NCBI GenBank assembly: GCA_002694745.1 | Contig: NZMY01000016.1 | Coordinates: 62,001-126,000, forward strand | Reading direction: 5' to 3' | Source of the DNA: Croceicoccus sp. | GTDB taxonomy: Bacteria; Pseudomonadota; Alphaproteobacteria; Sphingomonadales; Sphingomonadaceae | Length of the DNA: 64,000 bases | In this document: piece by piece, positions 44,938 through 52,182 of the stretch | Numbering within the stretch: the first letter of the stretch is position 1 | How the letters are laid out: every line of letters begins with the position of its first letter | The notes under the pieces: model-generated | Databases searched by the model: none | The model's input: the letters and a program-made list of their open reading frames with translations, nothing else | What the model was told of the DNA's origin: nothing | Program-made: the position numbers and the translations under genes

Positions 44938-46217
44938 TGGAACTGCTCGTCCTTTTCGGGGTGCTCTTCGCCCTGCTCGCCATCGGCGTCCCCGTGGCCT
45001 TCGCCTTGTTCGGCGCGGCGCTCGCCTGCTTTGCGGTGATCGACATCCCGCTGGTGGTCGCGGTGCAGCGCATGGCATCGGGCATCAGCGTCTTCACCCT
45101 GATGGCGATCCCCTTCTTCATCTTCGCCGGAGACCTGATGTACCGCGCCGGCATCGCCGACCGGCTGGTCAAGGTCGCCGACGCCGCGCTGGGCCGCGTG
45201 CGCGGCGGGCTGGGGCTGGTCGACGTGGGGGCCTCGATGATGTTCGGCGCCGTATCGGGCAGCGCCATCGCCAGCGCGTCCGCCATTGGGTCCAGCCTGG
45301 TCCCGCTGATGCGCGACAAGGGCTATCCCGGCGATTACGCGGTGAACGTGACGGTGACGGCGGCCATCGTCGGCCTGCTGATCCCGCCTTCGCACAACAT
45401 GATCATCTATTCCGCCGCATCGGGCATCGGCGTGTCGATCGGCGACTTGTTCGTGGCGGGCATCGTGCCTGGCCTGCTGACCGGCTTCCTGCTGATGCTG
45501 GTGGCATGGCTGGTGGCCCGCCGCCGCAATCTGCCGAAGGGCAGCTTCCCCGGCTGGCGCAACTTCGTCGTCGCCGCGATCTACGCGATCCCCGGCCTGA
45601 TGACCGCGGTCATCATCATGGGCGGCATATTGTCGGGCTATTTCACCGCCACCGAAAGCTCGGCCATCGCGGTGATCTATACCATCGTGATCGGCGTATT
45701 CGTCTATCGCAGCCTCGGCTGGGCGGCGTTCTGGGACGCGGCGGGCAAGTCGGTGCGCACCGCGGCCATGGTGCTGTTCATCATCGCGGCGGCCACGGCC
45801 TTCGGCTTCGCGCTTGCCCTGCTGGAAGTTCCCGCCGCACTCGCCAGCCTGATCGCGGTCATCACCGACGATCCGTTTCTGACGCTGCTGATCATCAACA
45901 TCATGCTTCTGCTACTGGGCACCTTCATGGACATGGCGCCGCTGATCGTGATCACCACGCCGATCTTCCTGCCCGTCGCGATGGGCATGGGCGTCGACCC
46001 GGTGCATTTCGGCATCATCATGATGCTGAACCTCGGCATCGGACTGGTGACGCCGCCGGTGGGCTCGGTGCTGTTCGTGGGCTCCGCGGTGGGCAAGATC
46101 CCGGTGACCACGCTGGTGAAGACGATCTGGCCGTTCTACGGCACGCTGATCTTCGCGCTCGCGCTGATCACCTATATTCCGTGGCTGTCGCTGGGCTTGC
46201 TGGGCATGTGGAACTGA
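44937..46217 (+). CDS. TRAP transporter large permease (DctM family)
   Basis: 426 residues from ATG 44937 (TGATG overlap). About twelve membrane helices in the DctM pattern: VPVAFALFGAAL, FFIFAGDLMYRAGIADRLV, GAVSGSAIASASAIGSSLVPLM, PPSHNMIIYS, GYFTATESSAIAVIY, LGTFMDMAPLIVITTPIFLPVA and GLVTPPVGSVLF. This is the transport subunit. With DctP and DctQ it forms a high-affinity, binding-protein-dependent secondary importer, here most likely for uronic acids. It is the last gene of the receptor-esterase-GH43-TRAP run. Confidence 0.94.
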   Translation: MELLVLFGVLFALLAIGVPVAFALFGAALACFAVIDIPLVVAVQRMASGISVFTLMAIPFFIFAGDLMYRAGIADRLVKVADAALGRVRGGLGLVDVGASMMFGAVSGSAIASASAIGSSLVPLMRDKGYPGDYAVNVTVTAAIVGLLIPPSHNMIIYSAASGIGVSIGDLFVAGIVPGLLTGFLLMLVAWLVARRRNLPKGSFPGWRNFVVAAIYAIPGLMTAVIIMGGILSGYFTATESSAIAVIYTIVIGVFVYRSLGWAAFWDAAGKSVRTAAMVLFIIAAATAFGFALALLEVPAALASLIAVITDDPFLTLLIINIMLLLLGTFMDMAPLIVITTPIFLPVAMGMGVDPVHFGIIMMLNLGIGLVTPPVGSVLFVGSAVGKIPVTTLVKTIWPFYGTLIFALALITYIPWLSLGLLGMWN

Positions 46218-46221
46218 CGCG

Positions 46222-46818
46222 TCACGCCCCGGCGGCCTCGACCATCGCGTCCCATTCATCCCACGGGATCTCGCGCCCCGGATAGGCCACGTTGTCAAAC
46301 GGCCATTCCGCCGCGACCCAGCCCCTGACCCAGTCGTAAAGCGCGGCATCGAAACCGGCGTCATATTCCGCCTTGGTCACCCACAGCATGACCACCGCAT
46401 CATAGCCCTCGACCGGGCTGGGCCGCACATAGACGCTGCCCCGCTCGCGGCTGCCATCGGGCGTCAGCACGCCATAGGCGAAGGATTCGCGCCCTTCGAA
46501 CCGCGCCTGCTCCGTGAGCATGTCCTGCATCGCATCTTCGTCGGTCAGCCCCTCGTGCGGCCATCCGGTGCTGCGCGTGAAAGTCTGCTGCAGATGCTCG
46601 ATAGAGGACATGTAGGCGTCGTAATCCACCTTCACGAGCTCCGGCCCCAGCGGCACCAGCTTGAACCCGTCCCCCTCGGCCAGCACCGGCACGTCGAACC
46701 CGGCAGGAACGAAAGCATCCTCCGCCGCAGCGGCACCCGCCTCCTGCGCCAGCACGGCCCCGCCCGCCACCGGCCCGGCGGCCAGCAGCAATCCGGCCAA
46801 AGCAATCGCGATCCTCAT
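46222..46818 (-). CDS. Exported protein with GNAT-like pattern
   Basis: 198 residues with a clear signal peptide (IALAGLLLAAGPVAGGAVLAQ-like, cleaved near 25). The mature part runs VKVDYDAYMSSIEHLQQTF, GWPHEGLTDEDAMQDML, SFAYGVLTPDGSRERGSVYVRP and VVMLWVTKAEYDAG, which recalls a group of GNAT N-acetyltransferase-like proteins (WP..DFT...D..., FTYTVL.PDG..CLGCVYI.P). Normal GNATs are cytoplasmic because they need acetyl-CoA, so an exported one is odd and may have another function. The four-base gap to the TRAP permease is convergent. The family match is by memory of motifs, not a search. Confidence 0.6.
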   Translation of the reverse strand: MRIAIALAGLLLAAGPVAGGAVLAQEAGAAAAEDAFVPAGFDVPVLAEGDGFKLVPLGPELVKVDYDAYMSSIEHLQQTFTRSTGWPHEGLTDEDAMQDMLTEQARFEGRESFAYGVLTPDGSRERGSVYVRPSPVEGYDAVVMLWVTKAEYDAGFDAALYDWVRGWVAAEWPFDNVAYPGREIPWDEWDAMVEAAGA

Positions 46819-47003
46819 TCAGCAACCCCCCTCGAAAACGCACGTCCTGGCCGCGTTGCACATCCTATCAAGAGCAGGCCCAGAGTTGTTCGGCCAACAG
46901 CCGGATCCACATCCAGAACCGGTAGAAAAAGCTCCTACCGACAACACTGCGAACCGTTGTATTGTGATCGTGGATCGACAATTTGACAACGGGGCGATCA
47001 TCG

Positions 47004-47798
47004 ATGCGAACATTCAGCAGCTTTCCTCGCCTGCCAGCCGCCTTCGCCGCATTGATGGGCGCATCCTGTCTCGGAATGATCGCCTCGCCCGCCATGAGCT
47101 GCATGATGGCGCCCCCGCCATTCGATCCCGCCTTCACTCCGTCGGATGCTATCGTGGTGGCGCAAATCGTGGGGGAAGACGCTGTCAGGAAAGGATGGCC
47201 CAGCATCTTTCGTCTAAAGCCTATTCGTCAGGTCTACGGCGCTGGCGCGCCGGATGTCGTAAAGATTGGCGGTGTCCCGCCATGTCCTTCCGACATGGGG
47301 CCGGCGTTCAGCACGTCCGACCGTTTGCTCTTGTATCTGCGTCAGGACCAGAGGGGAGGATACTTCCTGCTTGGCTGGCGAATAGCCGGAACTGAATCCG
47401 ACTTCTCGTCGGTCCTCGAAACCAATCGAGTGGCAGAACGGCGCGAATTGCGCCGAACCCAGTATTATCCGGTCAATCGATCCTGGCGATATGGCCGGAC
47501 CGTCGCGCTGTCCGCCAACGACCCGAACGCATGGTTACGGGATGACGATTTTCCGCCCGGCTTCTTTGATCCGCCGAACAACGATCGATTGATGGTCGTT
47601 GCATTCGACGTGACCAAGGACGGCAACATGGCCAATTGTCTCGTCGCTCAGCCCTCGGGCTTCGCGGATTTCGACGCCAAGGTGTGCGCCCTCATCGAAG
47701 AGAGGGCGAAGCTCGTCGCCCCATTGTTTCCGGAGGAGCGCTCCGGCCGCTACACCATTTCACGAGAGCGCAGACCGAGCGAACGATTGCACCGATGA
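47004..47798 (+). CDS. Exported protein of unknown function
   Basis: 264 residues from ATG 47004 (a TTG at 46983 is an unlikely alternative). A signal peptide ends near PAMS; the next residues carry Cys and Met (SCMMAPPPFDPAF). I do not recognise the family. Visible parts are an N-terminal domain with PSDAIVVAQIVGED and a Cys-containing GGVPPCPSDMGPAF, a strand-rich DRLLLYLRQDQRGGYFLLGW, and a C-terminal segment LMVVAFDVTKDGNMANCLVAQPSG that recalls the TonB C-terminal (energy-transducing) fold, where such FDVTKDG..NC.V..SG runs occur. Codon use is a little less GC-biased than that of its neighbours, which may hint at transfer. Confidence 0.7.
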   Translation: MRTFSSFPRLPAAFAALMGASCLGMIASPAMSCMMAPPPFDPAFTPSDAIVVAQIVGEDAVRKGWPSIFRLKPIRQVYGAGAPDVVKIGGVPPCPSDMGPAFSTSDRLLLYLRQDQRGGYFLLGWRIAGTESDFSSVLETNRVAERRELRRTQYYPVNRSWRYGRTVALSANDPNAWLRDDDFPPGFFDPPNNDRLMVVAFDVTKDGNMANCLVAQPSGFADFDAKVCALIEERAKLVAPLFPEERSGRYTISRERRPSERLHR

Positions 47799-47956
47799 TC
47801 GATCACTTCGCATCTATCCCGCCACTCACCGCTCAGCCTTCTTCCCGAATCGGCCGAGACCGAGAGCAATCCTGCGGCCGCCCCTCCAATCCACCCGAGC
47901 ACGCCCCGCCCCACGGACAGGTTTGCGCGGGCTCACGCTTCGATCTATGACGGGTC

Positions 47957-48442
47957 ATGGGTTTTCCAATCTGGTTCGCCGTTATCTGGGCGCTCGTCCT
48001 GCTGGTGGGGGGCGGATTGCTGACCACGATCGGCGAATGGTACGAACGCCTCGCCAAACCATCCTGGCAGCCGCCCGACTGGCTGTTCGGCCCGGCATGG
48101 ACGGTGATCCTCGGGCTTGCCGCATGGGCGTTCGTGCTATGCTGGGATGCGGCGGCGGACAGCGGCGATACGGGCTGGCTGATCGCGCTCTATCTGGTGA
48201 ACGGCGTGTGCCATTTCCTGTGGTCCCCGCTGTTCTTCAACATCAGAAGACCCGACTGGGCGCTGATAGAGGTGCCCTTTCTGTGGCTGTCGGTGCTGTC
48301 GCTGTGCATCGTGCTGCGCGAATGGTCGGTCTTCGCAAGCTGGCTGATCGTGCCCTATCTCGCATGGGTCAGCTTCGCGGCCATACTGAACTGGAAGATC
48401 GTCGCGCTGAACGGCCCCTTCACGGGCCGCCGCGCGACCTGA
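47957..48442 (+). CDS. tspO: TspO/MBR-family membrane protein
   Basis: 161 residues, five membrane helices rich in Trp. The diagnostic stretch is WYERLAKPSWQPPDWLFGPAWTVI, split here as WYERLAKPSWQP and PDWLFGPAW, then NGVCHFLWSPLFF and WVSFAAILNWKIVALN. TspO proteins bind porphyrins and tune tetrapyrrole levels or stress responses; in phototrophic or aerobic alphaproteobacteria they affect pigment genes. The start ATG 47957 is typical. It stands alone between two unrelated small genes. Confidence 0.92.
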   Translation: MGFPIWFAVIWALVLLVGGGLLTTIGEWYERLAKPSWQPPDWLFGPAWTVILGLAAWAFVLCWDAAADSGDTGWLIALYLVNGVCHFLWSPLFFNIRRPDWALIEVPFLWLSVLSLCIVLREWSVFASWLIVPYLAWVSFAAILNWKIVALNGPFTGRRAT

Positions 48443-48481
48443 GCCGGGGGGGTACCGCGCAACCACCGCTGACGAACGATT

Positions 48482-48847
48482 GTGAACGCCGGCGCACCAG
48501 ATATGATGACCATCATGGACCAAAGCGTTATTGCAGAGCTGGCAGCGGTGGCCTCAGTGCTTGCAGCCACTTTCTTCTTCCCGAAGTGGTTTTCGTTTCG
48601 ACAACGGGCGATAGCTGGCGCGATCCTGTTTCCTCTTGGGTCGCTAGGCATTTTCATAGGTCTGGCACTGGGCGATCAGCCCATCATGCGGTCTGAAACT
48701 TTCGCCAGCTTCTGGGTCGGTGCCTGCGGTTTTGCCCTGATCCTATCCATCACGCTCCTGGTCCCGGTTCTATTCGAGTGGCGCAGGAAAACCCGGCATC
48801 CCCGAGCCAGGAAGGAAAAATGGCCGGCTGGTCACTGGAAAGGCTAG
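48482..48847 (+). CDS. Small membrane protein of unknown function
   Basis: 121 residues from GTG 48482; ATG 48503 or 48506 are equally possible. Three to four hydrophobic helices (VIAELAAVASVLAATFF, AGAILFPLGSLGIFIGLAL, SFWVGACGFALILSITLLV) and a basic C-terminal tail (EWRRKTRHPRARKEKW). I do not recognise the family. Coding character is moderate (a compact frame with sensible helices), and it follows tspO on the same strand. Confidence that it is expressed is limited. Confidence 0.45.
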   Translation: MNAGAPDMMTIMDQSVIAELAAVASVLAATFFFPKWFSFRQRAIAGAILFPLGSLGIFIGLALGDQPIMRSETFASFWVGACGFALILSITLLVPVLFEWRRKTRHPRARKEKWPAGHWKG

Positions 48848-48868
48848 CCTCGGCGTTCCGACACCGCC

Positions 48869-48917
48869 GCCCCACATCTTCCCCGCATCCCCCGCCCCAC
48901 ATCTTCCCCGCATCCCC
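48869..48917. repeat. Two-copy 25-bp direct repeat
   Basis: A 24-base C-rich unit (starting GCCCCACATCTTCCCCGCAT) at 48869-48892 is repeated exactly at 48894-48917, giving a 25-base period. It is non-coding, in the 272-base spacer between a small membrane gene and uxaA. Confidence 0.8.
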
Positions 48918-49056
48918 ACTGTCCTACACACCCCCGATCCGCTATCGCCGAACCGCCGCCACCCTCTGGCACCGGCTCTTTGAAACCGTCCGATCTCTCC
49001 GCACCCCGCGCGTGTAAACTTTGGGCCGGAACGCCAGCATCTCCGCGGCCTTGCGC

Positions 49057-49097
49057 AAGGTGACAGCCCTTGTAGGATGTGTCACCTTTGTCACTTT
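49057..49097. repeat. Perfect 9-bp inverted repeat with an extra half-copy
   Basis: AAGGTGACA (49057-49065) is mirrored by TGTCACCTT (49080-49088) across 14 bases, followed at once by a near copy TGTCACTTT (49089-49097). It lies just past the uxaA stop on the minus strand and could be a terminator, regulator site or dispersed repeat. Confidence 0.6.
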
Positions 49098-49119
49098 TCA
49101 AACGCCTGAAAGGCCGCGC

Positions 49120-50649
49120 CTAAAGCGTGACGCCGCGCTTCCAGATCGAGATGACGCGCTGGCCGCTGCGCTCGCTGGCGGTCTGGCGGCCACTCGCGAT
49201 GGCCAGCAATTCCTGCGCGAAATCGGCGTCCACCTCCCCGGCGGGTTCGCTCAACATGCGGCCCGCGTCGAAGTCGATCCAGCCCGCTTTGCTGGCCGCC
49301 AGCTTCGAATTGGACGCGATCTTCACCGTGGGCACCGGAAAGCCCAAAGGCGTGCCGCGGCCCGTGGTGAACAGGATCATGGTCGCCCCCGCCGCCGCCA
49401 GCGCGGTCGAGGACACGGCATCGTTGCCCGGCGCTTCCAGCAAGGTCATGCCCGCCATGTCCGCCGTGCCGCCATAATCGATCACGTCGACCAGCGGCGC
49501 CTTGCCGCCCTTCTGCACCGCGCCCAGCGATTTCTCCTCCAGCGTGGTGATCCCGCCCTCGATATTGCCGGGAGAGGGATTTTCCGAAACCGGCTGCCCC
49601 TGCTCAAGGAAATAGCGTTTGAACCGGTTGAGCAGCCCCGTCGCCTTGTCGTGAACCTCGCCCGAGACGCTGCGCGCGAACAGCGATCCTTCCGCGCCGA
49701 ATATCTCGGGGATTTCGGTCAACACCAGCCGCCCGCCGCTGGCCGCAACCCGGTCGCTGAACCGGCCAAGCAGCGGATTGGCCGTCACGCCCGAAAGCGC
49801 GTCCGACCCCCCGCATTTCAGCCCGACCGCCAATGCCGAGGCAGGCGCTTTCACCCGCGTCTCGCCGGACAATTCCCCGACCAGCGCGTCGATCAGCGCA
49901 TTGGCGCGGTCATATTCGTCGCCCGGATCCTGCGCACGCATCACCCGCAGCTTGGACCGGCTGCGTTCGGGCACACGCTCGATCAGCGCGTCCAGCTGGT
50001 TGCTCTCGCACCCAAGGCCGATCAGCACCACCCCGCCCGCATTGGGATTGTCGCACAGCGCCGCCAGAACATCGCGCGTCCCCGACAGATCGTCGCCCAG
50101 CTGCGAACAGCCATGCGGATGGCCAAAGCCGACGATCCCGTCGATCTTGCCCGCCGCGATCGCATCGCCGTGGCGCATCTCCGCCTCGCGCGCCAGCATC
50201 TCGCACATCGGCGCGACGCAGCCGACCGTCGGGATCAGCCAGATCTCGTTTCGCGTGGCATAGCGGCCATCCTCGCGCCGGTATCCAAGCCAGCTGCCCA
50301 GCGGCTCGGCCCCGGTGTCATTTTCAGGCCCCGCGAAATCGCCATAGGCCACCTCGCCCGACAGCGCGGTCTTCAGATTATGCGAATGCACATGATCGCC
50401 GGCCGAAATCGGCGCACTGGCCAGCCCGATCTGCTCGCCATAGCGGATCACCGGATCGCCCAGCGCATGATCCCGCAGCGCAATCTTGTGACCCGAACAA
50501 ATTGCGGTATTCGCCGTGATCGCGGCGCCGTTTGCCTCGACCGCCTCGCCCGCCGCGATATCGCGCAAGGCCACCAGCACGGTATCATCGGCATGGCAGC
50601 GCATGGCTGTCGGCATGCGGGTCTGTTCGATCGTGCCTGTTGTTGTCAT
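49120..50649 (-). CDS. uxaA: Altronate dehydratase
   Basis: 509 residues, the fused form. An N-terminal SAF domain (DDTVLVALRDIAAGEAV, near 20-90) is followed by the large altronate/galactarate dehydratase domain with PTVGCVAPMCEM, GFGHPHGCSQLGDD, GLGCESNQLD, VGLKCGGSDALSGVTANP and GTPLGFPVPTVKIASN. It is an iron-dependent enzyme that removes water from D-altronate to give KDG, the last step of the isomerase arm of galacturonate breakdown. It is divergent from uxaC across a 132-base spacer that holds two operator copies. Confidence 0.94.
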   Translation of the reverse strand: MTTTGTIEQTRMPTAMRCHADDTVLVALRDIAAGEAVEANGAAITANTAICSGHKIALRDHALGDPVIRYGEQIGLASAPISAGDHVHSHNLKTALSGEVAYGDFAGPENDTGAEPLGSWLGYRREDGRYATRNEIWLIPTVGCVAPMCEMLAREAEMRHGDAIAAGKIDGIVGFGHPHGCSQLGDDLSGTRDVLAALCDNPNAGGVVLIGLGCESNQLDALIERVPERSRSKLRVMRAQDPGDEYDRANALIDALVGELSGETRVKAPASALAVGLKCGGSDALSGVTANPLLGRFSDRVAASGGRLVLTEIPEIFGAEGSLFARSVSGEVHDKATGLLNRFKRYFLEQGQPVSENPSPGNIEGGITTLEEKSLGAVQKGGKAPLVDVIDYGGTADMAGMTLLEAPGNDAVSSTALAAAGATMILFTTGRGTPLGFPVPTVKIASNSKLAASKAGWIDFDAGRMLSEPAGEVDADFAQELLAIASGRQTASERSGQRVISIWKRGVTL

Positions 50650-50658
50650 ATCGTTCTT

Positions 50659-50673
50659 TCGACACCGGTATCT
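50659..50673 (+). promoter_or_regulatory. Uronate-regulon operator copy 5 (uxaA side, weaker)
   Basis: TCGACACCGGTATCT, core CGACACCGGT kept but the right arm diverges from the consensus. It starts 10 bases upstream of the uxaA ATG. A partial half-site (TTGACCGGTTGA) follows at 50680-50691. Confidence 0.6.
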
Positions 50674-50721
50674 ATCGGATTGACCGGTTGATTCTGGTCG
50701 GCACCCATTGCATGAGCGCCT

Positions 50722-50736
50722 TTGACACCGGTTACC
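50722..50736 (+). promoter_or_regulatory. Uronate-regulon operator copy 6 (uxaC side)
   Basis: TTGACACCGGTTACC, identical to copy 2, 45 bases upstream of the uxaC ATG and in the spacer shared with uxaA. Confidence 0.82.
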
Positions 50737-50781
50737 AGAACGCAGCGGTCACAGCAATCGGCCGAGTTACAGGAGAGTGAA

Positions 50782-52182
50782 ATGACCCGCCCCCTCAACC
50801 TCCATCCCGACCGCCTGCTACCCAGCGACCCCGCCGTCCGCGCCGTCGCCCGCGAACTCTACGCCAGCGTCAAGGATCTGCCGATTGTCAGCCCGCACGG
50901 TCACACCGATCCCAGCTGGTTCGCCAGTAACGAAAGCTTCGGCAATGCGACCGAACTGCTGCTGGTGCCCGACCATTACATCTTCCGCATGCTGTATTCG
51001 CAGGGCGTGCGGCTCGAAGACCTCGGCATCGCGGGGCACAAGGCGGACCCGCGCAAGGCATGGCGTATTCTGGCCGAGAATTATTACCTGTTCCGCGGCA
51101 CGCCCTCGCGCATGTGGCTCGACTGGGTGTTTACCGAGGCTTTCGGAATGGAAGTCCAGTTGTCGGGGGAAACGGCGGACCTGTATTACGATACGATCAC
51201 CGAAAAGCTGGCGACCGAAGATTTCCGGCCACGCGCCCTGTTCGACCGCTATGGCATCGAGGTGATCGCCACCACCGAAGGTCCGCTGGATACGCTGGAA
51301 CACCATGCGGCGATCAGGGACAGCGACTGGAATGGCCGGGTGGTCACCGCCTATCGCCCCGATCCCGTGGTGGACCCGGAGTTCGAGGGTTTCAGCGCCA
51401 ATCTCGACCGCTTTTCCGAACTGACCGGAGAGAATTGCCGGACGTGGCAGGGCTACCTCAACGCCCATCGCCAGCGCCGTGAATTCTTCAAGACGATGGG
51501 CGCGACCAGCAGCGATCATGGCCATCCGACCGCCGCCACCGCGAACCTGTCGGCTGCCGAGGCCGCGCTGCTGTTCGATCGTGTCAAGGACGGCAAGGCC
51601 AGCAAGGACGACGCCGAACTGTTCCGCGCGCAAATGCTGACCGAAATGGCGGCGATGAGCATCGATGACGGGCTGGTCATGCAGATCCACCCCGGCAGCT
51701 TCCGCAACCACAACGGCTGGCTGTTCGAGAATTTCGGCCGCGACAAGGGCGCCGACATCCCGACGCGCACAGATTACGTCCATGCGCTCAAGCCGCTGCT
51801 CGACCGCTTCGGCAACAGCCGCGACCTTTCGATCATCCTCTTCACGCTGGACGAAAGCGTCTACGCCCGCGAGCTTGCCCCGCTGGCCGGGCATTATCCG
51901 GTCCTCAAACTTGGCCCCGCATGGTGGTTCCACGACAGCCCCGAGGGCATGCGCCGCTTCCGCCACAACACGACCGAGACGGCGGGTTTCTACAACACCG
52001 TCGGCTTCAACGACGACACGCGCGCCTTCCTGTCGATCCCGGCCCGCCACGATGTCGCTCGCCGTATCGATTGCGGCTTCCTGGCCCAGCTTGTCGCCGA
52101 ACACCGGATCGAGGACTGGGAAGCGGCAGAACTGGCACAGGACCTGTCGTATAACCTCGTGAAGAAGGCCTACCGGCTGTGA
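50782..52182 (+). CDS. uxaC: Glucuronate/galacturonate isomerase
   Basis: 466 residues from ATG 50782 (GGAGAGTG upstream); a TTG at 50722 would translate the operator itself and is rejected. Amidohydrolase-superfamily uronate isomerase: LPIVSPHGHTDPSWFA with the His-x-His metal motif, NYYLFRGTPSRMWLDW, QIHPGSFRNHN, and PAWWFHDSPEGMRRFR. It converts D-galacturonate to D-tagaturonate, the entry step of the isomerase pathway. The uxaB gene overlaps its last four bases (GTGA), so the two are coupled. Confidence 0.95.
   Translation: MTRPLNLHPDRLLPSDPAVRAVARELYASVKDLPIVSPHGHTDPSWFASNESFGNATELLLVPDHYIFRMLYSQGVRLEDLGIAGHKADPRKAWRILAENYYLFRGTPSRMWLDWVFTEAFGMEVQLSGETADLYYDTITEKLATEDFRPRALFDRYGIEVIATTEGPLDTLEHHAAIRDSDWNGRVVTAYRPDPVVDPEFEGFSANLDRFSELTGENCRTWQGYLNAHRQRREFFKTMGATSSDHGHPTAATANLSAAEAALLFDRVKDGKASKDDAELFRAQMLTEMAAMSIDDGLVMQIHPGSFRNHNGWLFENFGRDKGADIPTRTDYVHALKPLLDRFGNSRDLSIILFTLDESVYARELAPLAGHYPVLKLGPAWWFHDSPEGMRRFRHNTTETAGFYNTVGFNDDTRAFLSIPARHDVARRIDCGFLAQLVAEHRIEDWEAAELAQDLSYNLVKKAYRL

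Noticed and set aside
50722-50781. TTG start that would extend UxaC by 20 residues
   Set aside because: The extension translates the regulator operator; ATG 50782 has a strong ribosome site and the standard family N-terminus.
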